A stretch of DNA of 64,000 nucleotides. Source: Shewanella kaireitica (GTDB lineage Bacteria > Pseudomonadota > Gammaproteobacteria > Enterobacterales > Shewanellaceae). The stretch covers positions 62,001 to 126,000 of the forward strand of contig NZ_JAKIKQ010000001.1 of the NCBI RefSeq assembly GCF_023284045.1, given 5' to 3'. How positions within the stretch are numbered: position 1 is the stretch's first letter; every line of letters begins with the position of its first letter. Positions 33,592 through 42,456 of the stretch are shown here, in pieces. A program made the position numbers and the translations under genes. A model generated the notes under the pieces. That model was not told the DNA's origin and did no database searches. It was given only the letters and a program-made list of their open reading frames with translations.

Positions 33592-34458
33592 ATGGATAAG
33601 GTATTTATTATTTCGCAGCGAGAAGAGTCTCATGTAGATGCTATTGCTGCGGGAATTGACTTGGCTAAAGGGCTGGGTAAACGTGCTGAGATTTTTGCCT
33701 ACAGCTTCGAATACTTTGGCAGTGCTGAATATTATAATACCAGCTTCGCTGCGGTAGCTCATAAGCATATCATGAAGCAGCGCGAGGCGAAGATTGAAGC
33801 GGAGCTGCAAGAGTTGCAAGCACAAGAAATCCCTATCCATAGTGTTTGGAGCAAAGACCTGTCTGAACATGCCTGTAATCATTCTATTCGTCATGGCTTC
33901 GATCTCATGGTTAAAGCGGTGCATCATGCTGACCATTATCTCCCTGTTGATTGGAACTTGATTCGCCATATTCAAATCCCCCTTATGTTGTTGACCGATA
34001 ACCCGCTACACAAAGGTAATGCTGTCATGATGGCTGTTGACCTTGGTAATGAAAAACCGATTAAAAAGCAGCTTAACGAGTCAGTCATTAAACATGCTAA
34101 GGCCTTAGCTAAAGCCACGGGTTGCCAACTGCACTTAGCTTTCATTATCAGAGTACCTAAAGTCCTTCGTGATATGGACTTGATCAATACCAGCACCTTG
34201 GTAAAAGATGCCTACAAAAAACATCAACAGCAACTCGCCCAGTTGGAGCTCGATCCGGACTGTATCCACATTACTATTGGTGAACCAGACCTTTGTCTTT
34301 ATGAGCTTTCTTGTCGATTTAAGGCGCGCTACTTAGTACTTGGTGCATGCCAGCGTCGCGGTATTCTTGGTTTCGTTATTGGCAATACGGTTGAATCCAT
34401 AATCAGTAGAATCCGTAGTAATGTATTGGTTATTCCTGCTGATGATTGCTCATCGTAG
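33592..34458 (+). CDS. Universal stress protein with two UspA domains
   Basis: A 288-residue cytoplasmic protein with two tandem Usp folds. The second carries the ATP-binding pattern GACQRRGILGFVIGNTVESI (G-2X-G-9X-G-type, with N where S/T is usual); the first has lost it. UspE-like tandem proteins are involved in stress survival. The ATG has a GGAG site. Its last 29 nt overlap the end of the convergent P-type ATPase gene, and the antiporter is divergent, so the three form a compact ion/stress group. Confidence 0.9.
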   Translation: MDKVFIISQREESHVDAIAAGIDLAKGLGKRAEIFAYSFEYFGSAEYYNTSFAAVAHKHIMKQREAKIEAELQELQAQEIPIHSVWSKDLSEHACNHSIRHGFDLMVKAVHHADHYLPVDWNLIRHIQIPLMLLTDNPLHKGNAVMMAVDLGNEKPIKKQLNESVIKHAKALAKATGCQLHLAFIIRVPKVLRDMDLINTSTLVKDAYKKHQQQLAQLELDPDCIHITIGEPDLCLYELSCRFKARYLVLGACQRRGILGFVIGNTVESIISRIRSNVLVIPADDCSS

Positions 34459-37018
34459 CCGCTATTGTCGGGTTTGTTTTAGTTCGCCAGTGTCTTTTAT
34501 GGAGTTCGTCCACAACAAATAGCACGGAAGCGGTAATGAGTAAGATTAACCAGTGGCTAAAACTAATAGGAGTTAGTTGCAGCGCATCACTTACTCCAGG
34601 CGTATACATGGCGCCGATATGGATCCCTTGTGCAATGAGAATGCCCACGAGCAATATCGGATTGCTAAAAAAAGGGATCCTAAGTAGCGACCTATGTTCC
34701 GAGCGACTATTGAGGGCATGTACATTTTCAAATAACACCATCAACATTAATGTTAAGTTTCGGGCTTGTGTTTCATCGGCACCCATTTGCAGTGATAGTG
34801 CGAACAAAGAAAATGCGACTAACCCCATAGTGAGGGCACTGCTAAATACGCGTTCAAGCATTAATCGATCAAAGATTGGTTCCTTCGGAGAGCGGGGGGC
34901 TTGAGACAGCTCTTTGCCCTCTGCAGGCTCAAAAGCAAGAGCCACATCTTGAACTCCGTTGGTGACAATGTTGAGCCAAAGGATCTGTAATGGAAACAGC
35001 GGAATAGGGAGTGCGAAAAGCACACTAAGCACAAACAGAAAAATCTCCGCAGCACCGGTACTTATGAGTAAATATATTACTTTGCGAATATTGTTATATA
35101 CCACTCTCCCTTCGATGATGCCTTTGACTATTGAGCTGAAGTTATCGTCGGTGAGTACCAGTGATGCGCTTTCTCTCGCAACATCAGTTCCTCTAAGCCC
35201 CATTGCGATACCTACGTGAGCGTGTTTTAAAGCTGGTGCGTCATTCACGCCATCTCCGGTCATGGCGACAAATTCCCCTTGCCTAATAAGTGATTGAGTG
35301 ATTTCCATTTTCTGCTTTGGCTTAACTCTGGCAAATACTCTATGGCTACTGACGAGCTGATCGAATTGCAATTCGCTTTGCTGCTTAGCCTCTGCGAGTG
35401 CTTGGCCTGTAATCGCACAATCATTCTTGGTGGCTATATTAAGCTGTTGTGCCAATGTTAGTGCGGTTGTTGGATGGTCGCCGGTGATCATGGCCACCTT
35501 GATTTGTGCTTTTTTACAGGTATTTATAGCATCTATTGCATCAGGTCTAAGGGGGTCGTTCATGGCGACTAAACCAAGAAACTCCAGTTGGTTGAAATGG
35601 TCATCTTGTGGGTTGCCAAGGCCATGAGCTAATGCGAGCACACGGTAACCCTGCTCTGCCATTAAGTGGGTTTGGTTGATTATTTTGGTCTGTAATTCAG
35701 TGTTTAATGCACACATTGGGATAATCTTTTCTACCGCTCCTTTGACTGAAACCCTCGGGCCTAGTTCACTGGCATCAATGCTGGCACTCAAGCCCTTTTC
35801 TGACTCATAGGGAAATAGTCTTAATTGGTGCTGTCGCAATGAGTTGAGAGATAATCTTAGCTTATGTCCAATGACCAAAAACGCTAAATCGACACCATCC
35901 CCATCGGCGTGTATCTCGCCATTGTCATAAACTAAGTGCGCTTCGTTGGCTCGTATTCCAGCGTTGACTAACTGCTCTAGATTTGGTTCTGCCGCTAAAT
36001 CGACCATACTATTGTTTGTGTTATGGCTAACAACGCCAGTAGAGTTTAACCCTTCGCCAGTAACCTTGTATGTCCGATCGTTTGCTAGCCATATTTGCCC
36101 TATGGTCATTTCATTTACGGTCAAGGTGCCTGTTTTATCTGAGGCGATAAAGGTACATGAACCAAGTGCTTCCACTGCCACAAGTTTACGAACTATCACA
36201 TTGGCTTTTGCCATTCTTTTCATACCGATGGCAAGTGCTACAGTAATGGCTGCTGGCAGTCCCTCTGGGATGGCAGAGACTGCAAGTGCGACGCCGAGTA
36301 AAAACACGTCAGTAAGTGCGGCGCCGCGAACTAAGGTTAAGCCAAATATTAGGGCGATAATTATGATTATGGCGATTGCAATTCGCATTGTGAATTGATC
36401 GATTCTCTGCATCAGTGGTGGCTTTGTAATACTCCCTTGGTGAACCAAGTTAGTAATCTGCCCTATCTGCGAATTGAGACCTGTGGCGAACACCTCTCCT
36501 TCTGCTCGACCATGAGTCACTAAGGTGCCGGCGAGTGCTTGCTTTGTATTGCTAACCGATGCGGACTCGCCTGTGAGTGCGGACTCATCAACTTGAAATT
36601 GCATAGATTGAACGAGTTTTATATCTGCTGCGATGCGATCACCGCTGCTGAGGATGACCCAGTCTCCAGGAACTACCTGTTCACTTTTGATCAGTATGGG
36701 GTGCCCATCCCTAATGACTCTGCTTTGTTGGGGAACCATATTAGCTAATGAGTCGGCAGCCTGCTGAGCTGAATATTCTTGAATTGCCCCTATCAGTGCG
36801 TTAAGCATTAATACAATTGAGATAAAAAGTGCGTTGATAAGCTGATTAAGGAGTAAGCAGGCAATAACTGCTGCAAGAAGCACATAAATGAACGCACTAC
36901 GAAACTGGATAACGAACAGCCGAAAGAAGCTATTTTTGGGCGGCTTTGGCAAAATGTTTTCACCAAACTGCTTCAATAACTTCTCTGCCTGCGGGGTCGT
37001 CAGCCCTTGAGTTGCCAC
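34430..37018 (-). CDS. P2-type cation-transporting ATPase
   Basis: An 862-residue P-type ATPase that pumps cations at the cost of ATP. TGES is at 149-152, PEGLP at 251-255 in M4, the phosphorylation motif DKTGT at 294-298 and hinge TGDGVNDAPA near 600. About ten membrane spans are present. The PEGLP and NIVTNGVQD (M6) motifs place it with Ca2+/Na+-type P2 pumps, not with heavy-metal P1B pumps, but the ion cannot be fixed from sequence. The start is GTG 37018 with a GGGAG site. It converges with and overlaps the Usp gene. Confidence 0.92.
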   Translation of the reverse strand: MATQGLTTPQAEKLLKQFGENILPKPPKNSFFRLFVIQFRSAFIYVLLAAVIACLLLNQLINALFISIVLMLNALIGAIQEYSAQQAADSLANMVPQQSRVIRDGHPILIKSEQVVPGDWVILSSGDRIAADIKLVQSMQFQVDESALTGESASVSNTKQALAGTLVTHGRAEGEVFATGLNSQIGQITNLVHQGSITKPPLMQRIDQFTMRIAIAIIIIIALIFGLTLVRGAALTDVFLLGVALAVSAIPEGLPAAITVALAIGMKRMAKANVIVRKLVAVEALGSCTFIASDKTGTLTVNEMTIGQIWLANDRTYKVTGEGLNSTGVVSHNTNNSMVDLAAEPNLEQLVNAGIRANEAHLVYDNGEIHADGDGVDLAFLVIGHKLRLSLNSLRQHQLRLFPYESEKGLSASIDASELGPRVSVKGAVEKIIPMCALNTELQTKIINQTHLMAEQGYRVLALAHGLGNPQDDHFNQLEFLGLVAMNDPLRPDAIDAINTCKKAQIKVAMITGDHPTTALTLAQQLNIATKNDCAITGQALAEAKQQSELQFDQLVSSHRVFARVKPKQKMEITQSLIRQGEFVAMTGDGVNDAPALKHAHVGIAMGLRGTDVARESASLVLTDDNFSSIVKGIIEGRVVYNNIRKVIYLLISTGAAEIFLFVLSVLFALPIPLFPLQILWLNIVTNGVQDVALAFEPAEGKELSQAPRSPKEPIFDRLMLERVFSSALTMGLVAFSLFALSLQMGADETQARNLTLMLMVLFENVHALNSRSEHRSLLRIPFFSNPILLVGILIAQGIHIGAMYTPGVSDALQLTPISFSHWLILLITASVLFVVDELHKRHWRTKTNPTIAATMSNHQQE

Positions 37019-37211
37019 AGTGACTCCCTAAGTGTTTTTTATTCTACCCTTTGATCTATAGTCAATAATTAAAGAGTTAGGCAGTTAATCGGATACTTAA
37101 TTGACCAGCATCAAAGGTAGGCTGACATATGTAGAGTGTGGTTTTGTATTTAAGCTTGATGTCGTAACAGGGGGGGCCACTATTTAGTGATTTATAAGGA
37201 GTTTTAATGAT

Positions 37212-37239
37212 AAAAAACCACCCCAATAGAGGTGGTTTT
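37212..37239 (-). terminator. Terminator of the nap operon
   Basis: On the minus strand AAAACCACC-TCTATTGG-GGTGGTTTT is followed by further Ts, 30 nt after the napB stop at 37270. Confidence 0.88.
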
Positions 37240-37269
37240 AAGATATTTACTTAGCAGGATCGAACAAGA

Positions 37270-37692
37270 TTACTTGTTTGAAAAGTCGTTCTCTACAAGC
37301 TCTGTTTTGTTTTCTGCTTGCGGTGTATGACACTGGGTACAGTTGTAGTACTCATTGTTAAGTTTAGCGTCAGCTAGCAAGTGTGAAGGATCGATCTGAG
37401 TCGCCTTCATACGTTTTGCTTTCGCTGGGCTGTGACAGCTCATACAGCCGTTTTTCTTAAGCGTGATAGGGTATTCGGCTTTATGTGGGATCATCGGTGG
37501 TTGATGTACAAAAGTACGCTCAATTGACTTACCACGCTTAGGGTAAATCGGTGCTGCATCTGCTGCACGAATATCGGTGATCTCTGACTTACCAAGTGAG
37601 CTAACGTTTACCGGCTCTGCTTGAGAAGTTGCTTGCTGACCAGAACAAGCGCTAAGCGCCAATAGCGCAGCTAAGGTGAGTGCTTTTTTCAT
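37270..37692 (-). CDS. napB: Periplasmic nitrate reductase small diheme subunit NapB
   Basis: NapB is the diheme cytochrome c subunit that passes electrons to NapA. With ATG 37692 it is 140 residues and carries two heme c sites, CMSCH at 83-87 and CTQCH at 118-122. The N-terminus MKKALTLAALLALSACSGQQ contains a textbook lipobox (LSAC, Cys16), so this NapB looks like a lipoprotein rather than a freely soluble periplasmic protein. The start overlaps the napH stop (ATGA at 37689-37692). A longer open frame to 37782 runs inside napH and is not used. Confidence 0.93.
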   Translation of the reverse strand: MKKALTLAALLALSACSGQQATSQAEPVNVSSLGKSEITDIRAADAAPIYPKRGKSIERTFVHQPPMIPHKAEYPITLKKNGCMSCHSPAKAKRMKATQIDPSHLLADAKLNNEYYNCTQCHTPQAENKTELVENDFSNK

Positions 37693-38570
37693 TGGTTGTT
37701 CTCCGCCTTTAGGGCAATTCGATTTTGATACTGGAAAACGCGTTGGGCACAAACGTCGATACAACGGCCACATTGAGTGCAATCACTGTCGGTTATCATC
37801 GGCTGCTGTCCTCGCAAGGCAGGTTTTAATACCTGTCTTTCAGGGCAGACGTCAAAACAATCCATACAGTTATCACAATCTTTGGCATTCACTGCCGATA
37901 CTTTAACTGGACTGGCTTTACCAAGCAGAGCAAATAATGCACCTGTTGGACAAAGGTGTCCGCACCATGCTCGCTCACTGATAAACAGATCCAGTAAGAA
38001 GATGGCGGCTAATATCCATAAACCACTGCCAGCGCTAAATAACACTGCTCGATACAATACAGGAACAGGATTTACCCATTCCCAGACTGTCATGCCTGTT
38101 AGCACGGGCAGAATAAGCACGAGTGCTAGTAAGTAGTAACGCAAATTTCTTGGCATCTCACTGGTGCGAGGCAAGTTCATTTTGCGGCGTAACCAACTAG
38201 CAAGATCTGTCACCATGTTAACGGGGCAGACCCAGCTGCAAAATACTCGACCACCCAGTAACGCATAAAACAGTGCGATAATGACGGCGCCAAGTATCAG
38301 GCTTAGCTCTGGAATATGACCTGTCAGTAGCACTTGCAAGCTGGCAAGTGGATCTGACAGAGGTACAACACTTAGAAGCTCACTGGCTGAGAGGTTACCT
38401 TTTAGCAACCACAGGCCAAACCAAGGGCCGATGGCGAACATTGCAAAAACGCTGACTTGGCTTAAGCGGCGTAAGAATAGGAACTTGTGAGCTTGCCACC
38501 ATCCTAGTTCATCGATTGCCGCCTGGGCGAAGCCCGGCTTTTTCAGGGTATTATTTTTGCTGTGGCTCAT
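37689..38570 (-). CDS. napH: Quinol dehydrogenase membrane component NapH
   Basis: NapH is a polytopic membrane iron-sulfur protein that works with NapG to move electrons from quinol to the periplasmic reductase. The 293 residues include about four to five membrane spans, the membrane-edge motifs CSWVCP and CGHLCP, and two C-terminal 4Fe-4S sites (CDNCMDCFDVCP and CTQCGRCIDVCA). It overlaps both neighbours by ATGA (napG stop 38567, napB start 37692), which points to tight translational coupling. Confidence 0.95.
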   Translation of the reverse strand: MSHSKNNTLKKPGFAQAAIDELGWWQAHKFLFLRRLSQVSVFAMFAIGPWFGLWLLKGNLSASELLSVVPLSDPLASLQVLLTGHIPELSLILGAVIIALFYALLGGRVFCSWVCPVNMVTDLASWLRRKMNLPRTSEMPRNLRYYLLALVLILPVLTGMTVWEWVNPVPVLYRAVLFSAGSGLWILAAIFLLDLFISERAWCGHLCPTGALFALLGKASPVKVSAVNAKDCDNCMDCFDVCPERQVLKPALRGQQPMITDSDCTQCGRCIDVCAQRVFQYQNRIALKAENNQ

Positions 38571-39301
38571 AGTTCAAGCCCCTTGTTCAGCATCTCAAGT
38601 GTAGTTTCTTCAGTGTTGATATAAGTATCGTGTGCGGCAGTTTTACCGAGCGCAATATGAGCAGGCAGTACTCTGATCGCAGCTTCCTCTAACACGCAAA
38701 CATGTTCACATTTACCACATCCAGTGCAGCTATCGCTGTTGACCGTAGGTAGGAACATAGCGTGGTGGTCGCTACGATTATTGTGTTGCATTTCAAGCGT
38801 GATAGCGTCATCAATTAACGGGCAAACCCGGTAACAGACATCGCACCTTAAGCCTTTAAAGTTAAGGCAGTTCTTCTCATCAATAAGTACTGCTATTCCC
38901 ATTTTTGATTGATCGATATCGGTAAGTTCATGATCCAGCGAGCCCGACGGGCAAGCCTTAACACAGGGGATATCTTCACACATCTCACAAGGAATGGTGC
39001 GGGCGGTGAAATAGGGCGTGCCCGTTGCTGCACCTTCAAACCAGCGCGCTAGTTTGAGGGTGTCATAAGGGCAAGCTTCCACGCACAGACCGCAGCGTAC
39101 ACAGGCTGAGAGAAAATCATCTTCGCTTAATGCGCCTGGAGGTCTAATCGCGAGTGGATCTAACTGTGCTGACTGTTTAGCCACTGCAGTTATTCCCATC
39201 CCTAGTAAGCCCATTGCGCAACCTGCCTTAGCCGAAGTGGCTAAGAACTGGCGGCGGTTGACGCCTTTGACGCTGAACTTACTTTGATTGACCTGACTCA
39301 T
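38567..39301 (-). CDS. napG: Ferredoxin-type protein NapG
   Basis: NapG is a periplasmic iron-sulfur protein exported by the Tat route, acting between NapH and the NapAB complex. The Tat motif NRRQFL lies at about 15-20, followed by a hydrophobic stretch. Four 4Fe-4S-type cysteine clusters are visible: CVRCGLCVEACP, CEMCEDIPCVKACP, CLNFKGLRCDVCYRVCP and CTGCGKCEHVC. Length is 244 residues. It lies 61 nt after napA and overlaps napH by ATGA. Confidence 0.95.
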   Translation of the reverse strand: MSQVNQSKFSVKGVNRRQFLATSAKAGCAMGLLGMGITAVAKQSAQLDPLAIRPPGALSEDDFLSACVRCGLCVEACPYDTLKLARWFEGAATGTPYFTARTIPCEMCEDIPCVKACPSGSLDHELTDIDQSKMGIAVLIDEKNCLNFKGLRCDVCYRVCPLIDDAITLEMQHNNRSDHHAMFLPTVNSDSCTGCGKCEHVCVLEEAAIRVLPAHIALGKTAAHDTYINTEETTLEMLNKGLEL

Positions 39302-39362
39302 TTGCTTTCGTTGTCTCCGCTTTTGCTCAAGCGATTAAAGTTAAGTGTGTTGGTGAAAAGTC

Positions 39363-41846
39363 TTAAGCTTTCATCACTTTGACTGGACACTTCTTGAAAT
39401 CTGTCTCTTTTGACAGAGGATCAGTCGCGTCAAGTAACAACTTGTTGACCAGTTGGCGCGCATCGAAGAATGGCATAAATGCCACGCCTCTTGGCGGCTT
39501 GTTACGGCCTTTAGTTTCCACACGGGTTTTCACTTCACCGCGAGGTGAAGCAACAATCACTTCATCACCACGTTTAACGCCACGTGCTTTGGCATCTTCT
39601 GGGTGCATAAAGATCTGTGCATCTGGGTAAGCACGGTATAGTTCAGGTACACGTGCAGTCATTGAACCTGTGTGCCAATGCTCTAGAACACGACCGGTTG
39701 ATAACCATAGGTCATACTCTTTGTTTGGCTCTTCTGCTGCTGGCTCAAACGGTAGTGCAAAAATAACGGCCTTACCATCTGGTTTACCGTAGAAGTTGAA
39801 GCCTTCACCGGCTTTAACATAAGGATCACTACCTTCAACAAAGCGACGTAGGGTCTCTTTGCCGTTAACTACAGGCCAGCGTGCACCACGGTTTTCATGG
39901 TAAGTATCGAAGTCTGCTAGATCGTGAGCGTGGCCGCGACCAAACTGTGCGTACTCTTCGAACAGACCTTTTTGAACGTAGAAGCCGAACGCATCAGATT
40001 CATCATTAAGATCTGCTTTACACTCTTCAGCAGGGAACTTGTTAACTACGCCATTGGCAAATAGCACGTCATAAAGTGTTTTATCTGCATATTCAGGCTT
40101 CTTAGCAATTAGCTCTGCAGGCCATACTTCAGAGACTTTAAAGCGCTTAGAGAATTCCATAAGCTGCCATAGATCAGACTTAGCACCTTCTGGTGGCTTA
40201 ACTTGCTGATGCCACATGTGAGTACGACGCTCAGCGTTACCGTAAGCACCTTCTTTCTCAACCCACATCGCGGTTGGCAAGATCAAATCTGCAGCCATTG
40301 CAGTTACTGTTGGGTATGGATCTGATACCACAATGAAGTTTTCTGGGTTACGGAAACCTGGGTAAATCTCATCATTGATGTTAGGACCCGCTTGCATGTT
40401 GTTGGTACACATAGTCCAGTAACAATTCAGCTTGCCATCTTTAAGCATACGGCTTTGCAATACAGCATGGAAACCAGGCTTTGGTGGGATAGTCCCTTCA
40501 GGCACTTGCCATAGTTTTTCTGTTTTAGCACGATGTTTTGGATTTTTAACTACCATGTCTGCAGGTAGACGGTGCGCAAACGTACCGACTTCACGTGCAG
40601 TACCACAAGCAGATGGTTGACCCGTTAGTGAGAATGGGCTGTTACCAGGTGTTGCGATTTTACCCGTCAATAGGTGGATGTTATAAAGCATGTTGTTTGC
40701 CCAAACACCACGAACGTGCTGGTTAATACCCATGGTCCATAAGCTCATTACTTTCACTTTTGGATCGGCATAGGCTTTAGCCATCAGCTCGAGCTTTTCT
40801 GGCTCAACGCCACTCATCTCCGCTGCATATTCAAGCGTATAAGTGCTAACAAACTTAGCGTACTCATCAAAGCTGATAGGCGCAGATTTACCATTACCTG
40901 GGTTCTTTGCTTTTTGTTCTAATGGATGCTCTGGACGCAAGCCATAACCGATGTCAGTTGTACCTAAGGCGAACTTAGTGTGCTTGGTGACAAACTCTTT
41001 GTTAACTGCATCATTCTGGATAATGTAGTTGGCAATATAGTTAAGGATCACTAAGTCAGACTGAGGACGGAAAACCATTGAATTATCAGAAAGATCGAAG
41101 CTGCGGTTTTCGTAAGTAGACAGTACATGTACACGGCTAGTCGGGCTGCTTAAGCGGCGATCTGATAGACGAGCCCAAAGGATTGGATGCATCTCTGCCA
41201 TGTTTGCGCCCCATAGGACGAACTCATCTGCGGCTTCAAGGTCATCGTAACAACCCATTGGCTCATCGATACCAAAGGTACGCATAAAGCCACCAACAGC
41301 TGATGCCATACAGTGACGCGCGTTAGGGTCTATGTTGTTGGTAAGGAAACCTGCTTTGTGCAGTTTAGACGCAGCGTAGCCTTCCCATACTGTCCACTGA
41401 CCGCTGCCGAACATACCTACAGCTGTCGGGCCTTTAGTTTTAAGTGTGTTTTTCCACTTATCAGCCATGGTATCGAGTGCTACATCCCAGCTAACTGGCG
41501 TGAATTCACCCTCTTTATCATATTTGCCATCGGTCATACGCAGTAGCGGCGTCGTTAGACGATCCTTGCCATACATAATTTTCGATAAGAAATAACCTTT
41601 AATACAGTTAAGGCCTTTGTTGACAGGGCTTTCTGGATCGCCTTTAGTTGCAACAACTTTGCCATTATCTGTACCGACAAGAACACTACAACCTACGCCA
41701 CAAAAACGACAAGGTGCTTTGTCCCACTTAATGCTATCTTTTTGCTCTGCAGCTTCTACTATCTTCACTGGCAGAGTCGCACCGACGGCTGTTGCGGCGG
41801 CAACTGCTGCGTTGGCTTTTAGAAACTCGCGACGGCTAATGCTCAT
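39363..41846 (-). CDS. napA: Periplasmic nitrate reductase catalytic subunit NapA
   Basis: NapA reduces nitrate to nitrite using bis-MGD molybdenum and one 4Fe-4S cluster. With ATG 41846 (GAGGA five bases upstream) the product is 827 residues, close to the 828 of E. coli. The Tat motif SRREFLK is at 4-10. The cluster cysteines are C46, C49, C53 and C81 (CRFCGVGC and GLNCIKGY). The Mo-ligand region [16 protein letters not shown] follows near 175. An ATG four codons earlier (41858) is in frame but less well placed. It overlaps the end of napD by 11 nt. Confidence 0.97.
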   Translation of the reverse strand: MSISRREFLKANAAVAAATAVGATLPVKIVEAAEQKDSIKWDKAPCRFCGVGCSVLVGTDNGKVVATKGDPESPVNKGLNCIKGYFLSKIMYGKDRLTTPLLRMTDGKYDKEGEFTPVSWDVALDTMADKWKNTLKTKGPTAVGMFGSGQWTVWEGYAASKLHKAGFLTNNIDPNARHCMASAVGGFMRTFGIDEPMGCYDDLEAADEFVLWGANMAEMHPILWARLSDRRLSSPTSRVHVLSTYENRSFDLSDNSMVFRPQSDLVILNYIANYIIQNDAVNKEFVTKHTKFALGTTDIGYGLRPEHPLEQKAKNPGNGKSAPISFDEYAKFVSTYTLEYAAEMSGVEPEKLELMAKAYADPKVKVMSLWTMGINQHVRGVWANNMLYNIHLLTGKIATPGNSPFSLTGQPSACGTAREVGTFAHRLPADMVVKNPKHRAKTEKLWQVPEGTIPPKPGFHAVLQSRMLKDGKLNCYWTMCTNNMQAGPNINDEIYPGFRNPENFIVVSDPYPTVTAMAADLILPTAMWVEKEGAYGNAERRTHMWHQQVKPPEGAKSDLWQLMEFSKRFKVSEVWPAELIAKKPEYADKTLYDVLFANGVVNKFPAEECKADLNDESDAFGFYVQKGLFEEYAQFGRGHAHDLADFDTYHENRGARWPVVNGKETLRRFVEGSDPYVKAGEGFNFYGKPDGKAVIFALPFEPAAEEPNKEYDLWLSTGRVLEHWHTGSMTARVPELYRAYPDAQIFMHPEDAKARGVKRGDEVIVASPRGEVKTRVETKGRNKPPRGVAFMPFFDARQLVNKLLLDATDPLSKETDFKKCPVKVMKA

Positions 41847-42111
41847 GGTGTTCCTCACTCTTTTGTTCTACTGGATCGACTTGATGATAAATAAGGCTGC
41901 TATTAATGACGCCTTCAAAGGCGTTAATAGCTTCGACGTTATCGAGGATAGATCGTTGAGTTTCACCTTCTAGGGTGACCACAAACTTTCCTTCATCGGT
42001 AACGGCATGGATTTCGGCGCCAACAAGGGCAGACAAGCGTTGCTTGATATCTTCTACAGACTTGGACGCTGCATGTATGACTAAGCTGGTAATATGAAAT
42101 TCTTGGCTCAT
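41836..42111 (-). CDS. napD: NapA signal-peptide-binding chaperone NapD
   Basis: NapD binds the Tat signal peptide of NapA in the cytoplasm and delays export until the cofactor is in place. The 91-residue length and the opening [23 protein letters not shown] fit the family, and the tail is His/Glu-rich. It is the first gene of napDAGHB. The operon lacks napC, so electrons probably come from CymA and/or NapGH, as known for this nap type in Shewanella. Confidence 0.93.
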   Translation of the reverse strand: MSQEFHITSLVIHAASKSVEDIKQRLSALVGAEIHAVTDEGKFVVTLEGETQRSILDNVEAINAFEGVINSSLIYHQVDPVEQKSEEHHEH

Positions 42112-42211
42112 TCTTCTACCTTCTTTGTTTTGGCAAATAACGGCGATGAAAAATCTTGCGGCTACTTACCAAGGTTTAACTCGAGTCTAGACCTCATAGA
42201 AAATGTGGGTA

Positions 42212-42227
42212 TACCTCACAAGGGGTA
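42212..42227. promoter_or_regulatory. NarP/NarL-type 7-2-7 site
   Basis: TACCTCA-CA-AGGGGTA fits the 7-2-7 inverted heptamers TACYYMT/AKRRGTA. The right half is a full match and the left is 6 of 7. It is centred 108 nt upstream of the napD start. In E. coli the nap operon is activated by NarP through a 7-2-7 site near -44.5; the same arrangement is inferred here. Confidence 0.6.
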
Positions 42228-42240
42228 TTGAGGTTTTTTA

Positions 42241-42254
42241 TCGACCAAGATCAA
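42241..42254 (-). promoter_or_regulatory. FNR/EtrA-like box of the nap operon
   Basis: On the minus strand TTGATCTTGGTCGA has a full left half (TTGAT) and 3 of 5 bases in the right half. It shares the core TTGATCTTGGTC with the box upstream of the DUF3149 gene. It lies 28 nt upstream of the NarP-type site, in the same order as the E. coli nap promoter. Confidence 0.5.
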
Positions 42255-42376
42255 CTTTTAGAGGGTGATCTAGTTCTCAAATTTACTAATAAAGACTAGA
42301 AGCTTGTTTGAATTTTGTCCACTCGAAATGTTAGCTTGCGCTACATTAAATATCCAAGATATTCATAAGCTTAGTA

Positions 42377-42395
42377 AATGATAATTATTCTTATC
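42377..42395. promoter_or_regulatory. Fur-box-like sequence
   Basis: AATGATAATTATTCTTATC matches the 19-bp Fur consensus at 13 positions. It is about 270 nt upstream of napD and 60 nt past the stop of the AttH-like gene, so its target is unclear. It could serve nap or an unseen small transcript, or be chance in an AT-rich stretch. Confidence 0.3.
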
Positions 42396-42456
42396 TATTG
42401 CTTTTTGAACGTAATAAAATCGTTCGTTTAGCTTTTGTTTGAGTGGTTATTACGGC

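Larger units (their letters stand above)
42112..42456. promoter_or_regulatory. nap operon control region
   Basis: This 345-nt gap lies between napD and the AttH-like gene, both on the minus strand. It holds the NarP-type site, the FNR-like box and a Fur-like box listed separately. A possible -10, TAGACT at 42184-42189 on the minus strand, would put the NarP site near -42. I see no clear terminator for the AttH operon on the right side. Confidence 0.55.

Noticed and set aside
35946..36398. 150-codon plus-strand frame inside the P-type ATPase
   Set aside because: Antisense to conserved transmembrane coding sequence, whose codon pattern produces a long open complement.
42400..42440. GAACG/CGTTC hairpin as terminator of the AttH-like operon
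   Set aside because: Only 5 bp with a 9-nt loop and no T-run on the minus strand.
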